8,758 bases of DNA, from contig JALURF010000157.1 of the NCBI GenBank assembly GCA_027017165.1, forward strand, positions 1-8,758, read 5' to 3'. Positions 1 through 5,660 of this stretch are shown here, in pieces. The stretch comes from Thermofilaceae archaeon (GTDB lineage: Archaea > Thermoproteota > Thermoprotei > Thermofilales > B69-G16). The notes beneath the pieces are model-generated. The model was not told the DNA's origin. It was given only the letters and a program-made list of their open reading frames with translations, and searched no databases. The position numbers and the translations under genes were made by a program. The stretch's first letter is position 1. The number at the start of each line of letters is the position of its first letter.

Positions 1-230
1 CGATAGAGCTGGCTAAAGAGTTTGAAGCTGACTACATTCACCCTGCTAAACCCGAGGATGTAAATGAAGAGTTAGTTATGAAAGCTCACGAAAACGGTAT
101 TGGTGTTATAGCTGGTACTACCGATGACCCGATGGAAGCAGAGTATCTTTACAAGATAGGGGTAGATGCAGTAACCCCTAATAATCCCGAAGTATTTATC
201 GATGCGATTAAAAAACTTGGAAAACACTAA
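1..230 (+). CDS. Partial (C-terminal end) glycerophosphodiester phosphodiesterase-like protein
   Basis: The open frame enters from the left edge (first whole codon at base 3) and stops with TAA at 228-230, giving 75 visible residues. What is visible looks like the last two beta/alpha units of a TIM barrel: an 'ADYIHPA' strand, a helix followed by 'AHENGIGVIAGTTDD', then 'YLYKIGVDAVTPNNPEVF' before the stop. The order 'ah..G..v...t.dd...a..l...GvDa..t..P' is the usual end of the GDPD family (COG0584), which hydrolyses glycerophosphodiesters to glycerol-3-phosphate and an alcohol. The catalytic His and Glu residues lie in the N-terminal part outside the window, so activity cannot be judged. Another phosphate-binding TIM-barrel family remains possible. 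Only a weak T-rich stretch follows the stop. Confidence 0.6.
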   Translation, partial: IELAKEFEADYIHPAKPEDVNEELVMKAHENGIGVIAGTTDDPMEAEYLYKIGVDAVTPNNPEVFIDAIKKLGKH

Positions 231-252
231 GTTCTTTAACTCATTTTAACCT

Positions 253-288
253 TGCAAGTTTTACGTTCAACCGGTGGTATAACTTGCA
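253..288. repeat. 8-bp inverted repeat with 20-nt loop in the 231-360 intergenic gap
   Basis: TGCAAGTT at 253-260 and AACTTGCA at 281-288 are exact reverse complements separated by 20 bases. The left arm also overlaps the small palindrome CTTGCAAG (251-258). It lies 23 bases after the stop of the upstream gene and 72 bases before the next start. It could be a 3'-end hairpin of the upstream transcript or an operator for the downstream gene. Nothing in the sequence decides between these, and chance is possible. Confidence 0.3.
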
Positions 289-330
289 GAATATCGTTTA
301 AAGTTCAATTTTTAGAACACAATTATCCAT

Positions 331-336
331 TAATAT
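331..336 (+). promoter_or_regulatory. Putative TATA box of the secreted protein gene
   Basis: TAATAT at 331-336 is centred about 27 bases before the ATG at 361, the distance expected if transcription begins at the start codon. No Shine-Dalgarno-like sequence precedes the ATG, which agrees with a leaderless mRNA. The match is weak; GTTTAAA near 296-302 is an alternative that would give a short leader. Confidence 0.35.
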
Positions 337-360
337 CAATGAAGGTTTAATCAAGTATCG

Positions 361-1443
361 ATGATGAGAGTACTCTTGTTAATTTGTGTATTGACTTTAA
401 CGCTCGGAGGATACGTTGTAGCTAATCCAATACCTACACCTACCCTCATAATGTCTAGAGAATACATTTCAATAGAGATTATAGGTTTTGATAATATTCT
501 CAGAGTCAAGGTAGTTGGAGTTTATCCTTTTAAAAAATTAGATTTCCACAAGGTTAAGATGTATTTTCCAGTGCCCTATAACGTAGATTGGGATACAATA
601 AGAGTATACGTAGACGATAAGCCTGTAAAATGGAGAATTAGCGATTGGAAATACGAGACAGTAATAGGAAATTATCCAGTAATCGAATGGACTATTTCTC
701 CAGTGCCAAAAGAATTTAACGTCACCGTAGTCTACGAGCAATACGTGAAGCCTTCAAAAAATGGATCGTTTGAAATTTTGTATGCCATGGCTACTGGAAG
801 ATTTCTCAATAAGACGTATGCTAAGCAATGTATAGCTGAGATAAGAATTAGTTTTAACGGTTTACCTTTGAATTATGGAGTAAGAATAGCGAGTATACTA
901 CCGCCGGATATGGGGTTTAACGGGGGGTATACTACGGAGGTTGAGGTAAAGTCTGGGTGTTGTCGGGAAATCATCTTCCGCAAGGCTAGTAAACCTTTTA
1001 GTCCATTAGAGGAAGATATCTTAATCACAGTGTACCCCGTGAAGATCATGGAGGGTTGGATTCCCTATACTCCCAGTGAAGATGATATCAAAATGGAACT
1101 GAGCGTATCAGATAGCGAAGTTAACGTAACAGTTTTTATCACGTTTAGACACGCCGGGTTCAACGTCACCTGGGGGACTGTATCGAGGAAAGATAATAGG
1201 TTTATAGCTAATGCCGAGGTGTATGAATGGACTGGTCCCGCCGCACAAGTCATTACCATTAAGAAACACACTTATGAGTTGGGTAAGTTAAAACCGGGCA
1301 ATTATACTTTCGAGTTTAGAGTAAACGGGGTAAAAATGTCGGAATTATCGTTCACTATAAAATCTTCTTCAAATATATGCGCTCTGCTATTCTCGTTTTC
1401 GGCTATAGCCATAGCGGCGATATTAACTAAAATCGCGTCTTAA
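361..1443 (+). CDS. Secreted, C-terminally membrane-anchored beta-rich protein of unknown function
   Basis: I do not recognise a named family. The 360-residue protein begins with a Sec-type signal peptide (positive start 'MMR', hydrophobic 4-19, likely cleavage near 'VVA|NP' at 21-22). A long exported part follows, with alternating hydrophobic residues typical of beta-sandwich domains. Two regions can be suggested: about 25-225, with the proline-rich opening 'NPIPTPT', and about 243-335, an Ig-like fold ending in 'GNYTFEFRVNG'. A hydrophobic helix at about 339-356 would anchor it in the membrane with the bulk outside. There are six N-glycosylation sequons (N120, N134, N150, N255, N268, N314). 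Cys157 and the Cys200-Cys201 pair could form a disulfide. Two ATGs are adjacent (361, 364); the first is used here. The stop overlaps the stop of the convergent gene within a TTAA palindrome. A cell-surface or envelope role is inference from topology only. Confidence 0.75.
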   Translation: MMRVLLLICVLTLTLGGYVVANPIPTPTLIMSREYISIEIIGFDNILRVKVVGVYPFKKLDFHKVKMYFPVPYNVDWDTIRVYVDDKPVKWRISDWKYETVIGNYPVIEWTISPVPKEFNVTVVYEQYVKPSKNGSFEILYAMATGRFLNKTYAKQCIAEIRISFNGLPLNYGVRIASILPPDMGFNGGYTTEVEVKSGCCREIIFRKASKPFSPLEEDILITVYPVKIMEGWIPYTPSEDDIKMELSVSDSEVNVTVFITFRHAGFNVTWGTVSRKDNRFIANAEVYEWTGPAAQVITIKKHTYELGKLKPGNYTFEFRVNGVKMSELSFTIKSSSNICALLFSFSAIAIAAILTKIAS

Positions 1444-2639
1444 GGCCCTATATGGCCTAGACTCGTCTGTACTATTACGTGTTTTAAGCCTGCCTCATTT
1501 AAAATTCTCTTTACTTTAATCATTTGAATAGGGCGAGGGCGTTTGATATCCCTCCTTCTAAACGTGGGGAAGTAGTCGAGGACGCAAACCTGTATCTCGG
1601 GGTCTATAGAAGCTATTTTATAGCCTATTTCGCGGATCTCCTCTAAGCTCATAAACGCCGGATTATAGGGGATTCCTATTCCCAAGTATACTTTATCGGC
1701 ATAATTATCCGCAATATACCTAGCCGCGTTCCACGCCGTCTGCAGGTATTTCTCCGCAAGCTCTCTATCCCTCATCCCTGTTATTTCCATAAAAGTCTCG
1801 ACTCTGGCTCCTTTAGGCTCTACTCCTATATTATTACAACCAGCCTCTACCAGCTCATCTATATAATCAGGAGTTAGTATCGTGCCATTGCTATCCAAGT
1901 GAAATCTAGCCTCCGGGTCCGGGTTCAGCCTTTTCAATTCTTTAAAATACTGTATTAGCCAACGCCTATTCAAGGTTGGCTCTCCCCCGCTAATAGCGAG
2001 CCCGTCGACTCCATAGATACGCCGATAATATGTCATTATCTCGGCGGCTTCTCTGGGGCTTAGAGGAGAGGATGTATTATCGTAAGTCACGTGGTAGTTT
2101 TGACATTGAAGACAGCGGAGGTTACAGCCAGCCGTCCATATCGCTACTTCTATGTACCTGCCTCTTTTCTTCTCGTTCCACGGTGTAGCCTTGCCTCCGA
2201 CGGTGTGCGGCTGTGGACCGTGAATTATCCTTAAAGGCTCGACATCTTCGACATTTGTTTCTATCCTCATGCCATCGGTAATAGGAGTTATACAGCTCCT
2301 CTCAAGATTCCCATTTACGATAACTGCGCACGACCAGCAACCTCCTATTTCGCAGAAATCTCCGGTTTGAGGGGGGAAATCGTAGCCTGCGAGTTTTAGC
2401 GCTTGTTTAACCGTGATGTACTCTGGGAACTCATAGACTACTCCGTCTATGCTTATTCCAACGATTTCTCGTTTTTGACGGTCTTCTACAGGAATTCTGG
2501 CTTCATGTGGACAAGCCCAGTAGCAACTTAAACATCCGGAACATCGATCAGGACTATAGCATCTATTGACCTCGACGCAGAAACCACATTTTTTACATTT
2601 TGTTTCATCAATTATACACTTGACAAATTTAAACTTCAT
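1440..2639 (-). CDS. Radical SAM protein (PflA-like, COG1180) with N-terminal 2[4Fe-4S] and 2Fe-2S ferredoxin-like domains
   Basis: The 399-residue protein has three redox parts in order. Residues 8-44 form a bacterial-type 2[4Fe-4S] ferredoxin: C15-x2-C18-x2-C21 with C43-Pro, and C33-x2-C36-x2-C39 with C27. Residues about 60-130 resemble a plant/hydrogenase-type 2Fe-2S domain ('SIDGVVYEFPE', then C96, C101, C104, C116 and 'PITDGM'). Residues about 160-399 are a radical SAM core: C172-x3-C176-x2-C179 binds the SAM-cleaving cluster, 'SGGEP' (217-221) is the SAM amino-group motif, and the tail is 'TSLGHIGP'. The core resembles pyruvate formate-lyase activating enzyme relatives, but no glycyl-radical partner is in view and the substrate is unknown. 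The extra clusters probably feed electrons to the radical cluster (inference). It is the last of three minus-strand genes but has its own TATA-like box. ATG 2639 is preceded by no clear ribosome site. Cytoplasmic. Confidence 0.85.
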   Translation of the reverse strand: MKFKFVKCIIDETKCKKCGFCVEVNRCYSPDRCSGCLSCYWACPHEARIPVEDRQKREIVGISIDGVVYEFPEYITVKQALKLAGYDFPPQTGDFCEIGGCWSCAVIVNGNLERSCITPITDGMRIETNVEDVEPLRIIHGPQPHTVGGKATPWNEKKRGRYIEVAIWTAGCNLRCLQCQNYHVTYDNTSSPLSPREAAEIMTYYRRIYGVDGLAISGGEPTLNRRWLIQYFKELKRLNPDPEARFHLDSNGTILTPDYIDELVEAGCNNIGVEPKGARVETFMEITGMRDRELAEKYLQTAWNAARYIADNYADKVYLGIGIPYNPAFMSLEEIREIGYKIASIDPEIQVCVLDYFPTFRRRDIKRPRPIQMIKVKRILNEAGLKHVIVQTSLGHIGP

Positions 2640-2655
2640 CTCATATAAAGTAGAC

Positions 2656-2663
2656 TGTATATT
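2656..2663 (-). promoter_or_regulatory. Putative TATA box of the radical SAM gene
   Basis: On the minus strand the sequence reads AATATACA here, centred about 21 bases before the ATG at 2639, consistent with leaderless or very short-leader transcription. The 88-base gap up to the next gene also contains a terminator-like hairpin (2700-2727), which supports separate transcription of the radical SAM gene. Confidence 0.4.
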
Positions 2664-2699
2664 CTCAATGATATTCGTATCGATTTCATAATTGATTGT

Positions 2700-2727
2700 A
2701 AAAAATTCCGGTTGGATATGGGAATTT
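2700..2727 (-). terminator. Hairpin plus T-run terminator after the small membrane protein gene
   Basis: Read on the minus strand, the TAG stop (2730-2728) is followed at once by AAATTCC, an 11-nt loop, then GGAATTT running into a T-tract of six (TTTTTT). The arms at 2703-2709 and 2721-2727 are exact reverse complements. This has the form of an intrinsic terminator. Archaeal RNA polymerase terminates mainly on the T-tract, so the stem may instead act in RNA 3'-end stability. Confidence 0.55.
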
Positions 2728-2934
2728 CTATCTCCTTCTTTTACGTCTAATGAAGAACCAGTATATGAATAAACCTATAACGCTTAGCAGTAGGGCGAGC
2801 AGTAGCCATCTTAAAGGTCTTATTCTCCTTCTCCTAGCATCTATGAAAATCCATATCGCGGAGAGTATGCCCAGTAGCACGAATATAGCTATTCCCAGCA
2901 ACACGAGAACTGGGAGAACTCCTATTATGACCAT
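2728..2934 (-). CDS. Small two-helix membrane protein with arginine-rich loop and tail
   Basis: This is a 68-residue protein with two hydrophobic helices, about 3-30 and 43-61. They are joined by the basic loop 'DARRRRIRPLRW', and the protein ends in 'RRKRRR'. By the positive-inside rule the loop and C-terminus should face the cytoplasm, which is topologically awkward unless helix 2 re-enters or the helices pack as a hairpin. The 'W-IFIDARRR...W' segment recalls small archaeal and bacterial membrane proteins related to the N-terminal helices of phospholipase-D-like proteins (PLDc_N), but the match is only by feel. The gene lies 48 bases after the sulfhydrylase gene on the same strand. It has a good TATA box at the leaderless distance and a terminator directly after its stop, so it may be a one-gene unit. 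The opposite strand is also open here (2750-2941), but that frame lacks membrane or domain character. Confidence 0.7.
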   Translation of the reverse strand: MVIIGVLPVLVLLGIAIFVLLGILSAIWIFIDARRRRIRPLRWLLLALLLSVIGLFIYWFFIRRKRRR

Positions 2935-2955
2935 CGAGTAGATAAATAAGTGTGA

Positions 2956-2965
2956 GCTTATAAAG
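2956..2965 (-). promoter_or_regulatory. Putative TATA box of the small membrane protein gene
   Basis: The minus strand reads CTTTATAAGC, with the TTTATAA core centred about 26-27 bases before the ATG at 2934. This is a standard archaeal box A position for a leaderless mRNA. No Shine-Dalgarno sequence is seen before the ATG. Confidence 0.5.
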
Positions 2966-2982
2966 TTAGCTAAATTTAAAGT

Positions 2983-4287
2983 TTACTGTCGGACAGTGGA
3001 AAAGTATTCTTCAAATTGTTCCGCGTACTTGTAGCCAGTATCGGGGAATACTAAGACGTAGACTCCCTCTTCCTTAGCTATCTTCTTAAAGGCGTGTACT
3101 ACGGCTCCAGAACTCAATCCTATTAAAAGCCCCTCGCTCCTAGCTATGCTTAAAGCCCCTTCTATAGCCTCCCTCCTCGTGACATCTATAATTTGGTCAA
3201 ATTCGACCCAATGGATCCACTTCATCCCCGTTTCTACTCTACGTATTCCCGGGATGACTTCTTCAGGAGCGGGCTGGACTCCGATGATCTTGACATCTTC
3301 GTATTTATTCTTAAAGTAGATGGAGATTGCGCTCATATGGCCTGAGGTTCCTAAACCTCCTATTATGTGAGTTGGTTTTAGCCCTATACTTCTCAACTGT
3401 TCATCTAGCTCTTTAGCAGTATACTTTAGATGAACTTTGAAGTTCGCGTCATTTTCAAACTGATTTAAATGGGATGCTCCCATTTTTTTAGCTTCTTCAT
3501 CAACTTGTTTGATAACCTCTACAGTCAAGCTTACGGGAGCTCTTACGACCTCCGCTCCTAAAATCTTCAAGAATGTATCGCTTACTTTTTGAATGGTTTG
3601 CGGCAGGAAGAGCTTTGCTTTCTTCCCTATTATATTGGCTATAGATGCCAAAGCTATGCCCGTGTTGGTCGAAGTGGCCTCATAGAGTATTTCCTTTAGC
3701 TCCCCCCTCTCCAGAGCCTCCATGATCATGGACCAGCCGATCCTATCTTTAACGCTATTGCTGAACGGGTTGAAACCCTCTAGTTTCGCCCATACGCTCC
3801 TCTTCTCGGTGGAAAACGAGGTCAGCCTAACAAGAGGAGTCGGCCAGTTCTTATACAGCAACTCTAAGGTATCGTTAAAAACCCTCAAATCCTCTCTACC
3901 CGCTTTCCTCCACACGCCTAGCTCTTCTAGAGACGTATTGATCTCCGGGACCCCGATTTTGGCTTTGAAACTGCCCGGTGGCAGTTTAGGCTTTCCTAAT
4001 CCCGCTTCTATTATAGTTCTCGGCGAGCCTAAGCTAGGATCGATAAGCTCTATTTCGATCTTAGAAATGTCTACCTTAAGAACTGGTATTTTTTTAGGAG
4101 ATAAAAGGTCTAAGGCTTGAAAGAGCTCATGTCCTTCTAACACCACGCCGGATTCTCCATCTATAACAACTGGCTTGTCTACAACTCCCTCTTTCAGAAT
4201 TTTAGCGTATACTTCTAAGGCTTTTCTTATGTCGACCTGTACCGACGGCTTGATCTTCTGTATATCTTCAAATTCAACCCTCGACAT
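2983..4287 (-). CDS. cysO: O-phosphoserine sulfhydrylase (cysteine synthase) with N-terminal ParB/SerK-like domain
   Basis: This 434-residue PLP enzyme should make cysteine from O-phospho-L-serine and sulfide. Residues about 135-434 are the fold-type II catalytic part: 'PTPLVRL' (149-155), PLP-binding Lys180 in 'NPFSNSVKDR', substrate loop 'TSTNTG' (205-210), 'NQFENDANF', phosphate-binding 'GLGTSGH' (311-317) and 'SSGA' (392-395). The segment 'PGIRRVETGM' (346-355) and the whole order match, as I recall it, Aeropyrum pernix OPSS, where an Arg in this region selects phosphoserine over O-acetylserine. Residues 1-75 look like a ParB/SerK-type domain ('KPVVID', 'VVLEGHELFQAL', 'KKIPVLKVD'). Its signature usually reads DGHHR but is EGHEL here. 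Residues about 76-134 link the two and include 'TSLEELGVW'. The enzyme is cytoplasmic. The ATG at 4287 has no ribosome site but a well-placed TATA box. Whether the N-terminal domain is catalytic is open. Confidence 0.88.
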   Translation of the reverse strand: MSRVEFEDIQKIKPSVQVDIRKALEVYAKILKEGVVDKPVVIDGESGVVLEGHELFQALDLLSPKKIPVLKVDISKIEIELIDPSLGSPRTIIEAGLGKPKLPPGSFKAKIGVPEINTSLEELGVWRKAGREDLRVFNDTLELLYKNWPTPLVRLTSFSTEKRSVWAKLEGFNPFSNSVKDRIGWSMIMEALERGELKEILYEATSTNTGIALASIANIIGKKAKLFLPQTIQKVSDTFLKILGAEVVRAPVSLTVEVIKQVDEEAKKMGASHLNQFENDANFKVHLKYTAKELDEQLRSIGLKPTHIIGGLGTSGHMSAISIYFKNKYEDVKIIGVQPAPEEVIPGIRRVETGMKWIHWVEFDQIIDVTRREAIEGALSIARSEGLLIGLSSGAVVHAFKKIAKEEGVYVLVFPDTGYKYAEQFEEYFSTVRQ

Positions 4288-4310
4288 AACAATGTTATAA
4301 CCTTCCCTCG

Positions 4311-4325
4311 ATTTAAATACTTTTT
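4311..4325 (-). promoter_or_regulatory. BRE/TATA promoter of the sulfhydrylase gene; palindromic core may be shared with the divergent gene
   Basis: On the minus strand the sequence is AAAAAGTATTTAAAT: an A-rich BRE-like stretch and a TATA box centred about 27 bases before the ATG at 4287, so the mRNA is probably leaderless. The core ATTTAAAT (4311-4318) is a perfect palindrome. Read on the plus strand it could place a start near 4341, giving the aminopeptidase mRNA a leader of about 35 bases. The A-rich BRE side favours the minus direction. Confidence 0.55.
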
Positions 4326-4337
4326 GATTAGCAAGAG

Positions 4338-4371
4338 ATAAATAGAGAATTAATTGTTTTCAAAACGGTGA
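4338..4371 (+). promoter_or_regulatory. Putative TATA box and ribosome binding site of the M29 aminopeptidase gene
   Basis: ATAAATA (4338-4344) is a possible TATA box. GGTGA at 4367-4371 is complementary to the 3' end of archaeal 16S rRNA and stands 4 bases before the ATG at 4376, which fixes that start. If the TATA at 4338 is used the leader would be very short; the palindrome at 4311-4318 would give a longer leader that better suits the ribosome site. Confidence 0.45.
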
Positions 4372-4375
4372 GCAG

Positions 4376-5482
4376 ATGCCCGATCCAAGGGTTAGTAGGC
4401 TGGCGGACTTGGTTATTCGATACTCCACCGAAGTTCGAGAAGGAGATTTCGCCGTTATTACAGGATCTTATGCGGCTCTCCCGTTAATCAAGGAGCTTGT
4501 CAGAGCTATCTTAGAAAGTGGAGGAAACCCCGCGGTTTACTTTAGAGAAGAGGAGTTAGAAGAAGTGTTTTACAAATATGCGAAGGATGAACAGCTCGAA
4601 TTCGTAAATCCATTAAGCAGGTTAATGGTGGAAAAAGCGGATGTGAGAATTAGCGTGCTTTCCTATACGCATACCAAATATCTCAGCACTGTGAATCCCG
4701 AGAAGATCAAGAAGAGGATGGCGGCTCATAGAGAGCTCACGGAGATATTCATGAAGAGAGACGCTGAAGGTAGTTTGAGATGGAATGTAGTGCCGTATCC
4801 TACGAAGGCTTTGGCTCAAGAAGCGGAGATGAGCCTCGTCGACTATGAAGATTTCGTGTACAAGGCTTGTATGGTAGATAGGGAAGATCCAGTGGCTGCT
4901 TGGCGTGAACAGGCTGAGAGACAAGCGAAAATAGTTGATTTGTTGAGCAAGATTTCCGAGATTAGAGTTATAGGCGAGAAGACCGATTTAACCGTTAAGG
5001 TTGATGGGAGAAAGTGGATAAACGATGATGGTAAGAAAAACATGCCGGGCGGCGAGGTTTTCACAGGTCCTATCGAAGACTCGGTAGAAGGAGAGATTTA
5101 CTTTGAATATCCGGCTATATGGAGAGGTATCGTAGTTGAGGGTATTCAGCTCAAATTCGAGAAAGGAGTTGTCGTAGAGGCTAAAGCTTTGAGAAAAGGC
5201 GAGTATTTAAAGAAGATACTGGAAACTGATGAAGGAGCTAAACGAGTTGGAGAATTCGCCTTCGGATTAAACTATAGTATTACAAGGTTTACAAGGAATA
5301 TCTTGTTTGACGAGAAGATTGGCGGAACTCTACATATAGCCGTTGGAGCCGGTTACCCGATAACTGGTAGTCAGAACAAATCGAGCATCCACTGGGATAT
5401 GATAAAAGATATGAGAAAGGGAAAAGTTTACGCCGATGGGGAACTAATATATGAGAACGGAAAGTTTTTAGCTAACGAGTAA
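4376..5482 (+). CDS. M29-family (thermophilic) metallo-aminopeptidase
   Basis: The 368-residue protein matches peptidase family M29 (COG2309, AmpS/AmpT type), which uses two metal ions to remove N-terminal amino acids from peptides. The N-terminal half (about 1-190) carries the 'VREGDFAVITG' opening. The C-terminal half holds the metal site: Glu227 in 'PGGEVFTGP', Glu293 in 'GEFAFGLN', His320 in 'GGTLHIAVG', and His339 with Asp341 in 'SIHWDM'. These correspond in order to the known E-E-H-H-D ligands of the family. Tyr327 in 'GAGYP' lies near the catalytic position. All ligands are present, so the enzyme should be active. It is somewhat shorter than the roughly 410-residue bacterial forms, as archaeal members often are. 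There is no signal peptide, so it is cytoplasmic and probably acts in peptide turnover. The start is supported by GGTGA 4 bases upstream. It is divergent from the sulfhydrylase gene. Confidence 0.88.
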   Translation: MPDPRVSRLADLVIRYSTEVREGDFAVITGSYAALPLIKELVRAILESGGNPAVYFREEELEEVFYKYAKDEQLEFVNPLSRLMVEKADVRISVLSYTHTKYLSTVNPEKIKKRMAAHRELTEIFMKRDAEGSLRWNVVPYPTKALAQEAEMSLVDYEDFVYKACMVDREDPVAAWREQAERQAKIVDLLSKISEIRVIGEKTDLTVKVDGRKWINDDGKKNMPGGEVFTGPIEDSVEGEIYFEYPAIWRGIVVEGIQLKFEKGVVVEAKALRKGEYLKKILETDEGAKRVGEFAFGLNYSITRFTRNILFDEKIGGTLHIAVGAGYPITGSQNKSSIHWDMIKDMRKGKVYADGELIYENGKFLANE

Positions 5483-5486
5483 CCTA

Positions 5487-5543
5487 GAATCAGCATCAGA
5501 TAGGGTTCTTCACTGATCTGTACCCCGCCGTACTCATCATCAA
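5487..5543 (-). ncRNA. Candidate C/D box guide RNA (archaeal sRNA directing 2'-O-methylation)
   Basis: Read on the minus strand the elements come in the canonical order and spacing. The C box ATGATGA (5540-5534) is a perfect RTGATGA. A 13-nt guide GTACGGCGGGGTA (5533-5521) leads to D' CAGA (5520-5517, one change from CTGA). A 3-nt spacer TCA separates it from C' GTGAAGA (5513-5507, one change). A second 13-nt guide ACCCTATCTGATG (5506-5494) leads to D CTGA (5493-5490). Such RNAs of about 50-60 nt bind L7Ae, Nop5 and fibrillarin. By the box-plus-five rule the D guide would mark the A in CATCAGATAGGGT and the D' guide the third C of TACCCCGCCGTAC. I could not identify the targets with confidence. 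The terminal stem is weak. A TATA box lies about 26 bases upstream. The local GC-rich patch stands out in an A/T-rich gap. Exact ends are estimated. Confidence 0.65.
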
Positions 5544-5562
5544 TTAAACCTATGAAAATACT

Positions 5563-5575
5563 TCTTAAATACTTC
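5563..5575 (-). promoter_or_regulatory. Putative promoter of the C/D box RNA
   Basis: The minus strand reads GAAGTATTTAAGA, with a TATTTAA core centred near 5567, about 26 bases before the C box at 5540. The 10-mer AAGTATTTAA also occurs in the sulfhydrylase promoter (4311-4325), which supports a real box A. GAAGTATTT is repeated 11 bases further on (5564-5556). Confidence 0.5.
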
Positions 5576-5613
5576 ACGTAGATTCAAAATATCTAATTTG
5601 CAAATAATAACAT

Positions 5614-5652
5614 TATTATATACTGTTTATTTTTCAATTTAAAAGTGAGGGG
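5614..5652 (+). promoter_or_regulatory. Putative TATA box and ribosome binding site of the S49 protease gene
   Basis: ATTATATACT (5614-5623) is a TATA-like box that would start transcription near 5645. GTGAGGGG (5645-5652) lies 8 bases before the ATG at 5661 and includes a GAGG core able to pair with the 16S rRNA 3' end. ATTTAAAAG (5637-5645) is a second TATA-like candidate that would give an almost leaderless mRNA. Confidence 0.4.
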
Positions 5653-5660
5653 TTAAAGCT

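Noticed and set aside
361..367. ATGATGA, a perfect C box match
   Set aside because: It is the tandem ATG start of the secreted protein gene, and no D', C' or D box follows at suitable distances.
2750..2941. A plus-strand open frame opposite the small membrane protein
   Set aside because: The minus-strand frame has two convincing membrane helices, a well-placed TATA box and a terminator; the plus-strand frame has nothing comparable.
3722..4120. A 132-codon open frame opposite the sulfhydrylase gene
   Set aside because: It is antisense to a strongly recognised enzyme, has no domain character, and has no promoter or ribosome site.
5497..5520. CAGAT/ATCTG inverted repeat after the aminopeptidase stop, considered as a terminator hairpin
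   Set aside because: Only 5 bp with no T-run after it on the plus strand; the region is better explained by the C/D box RNA on the other strand.
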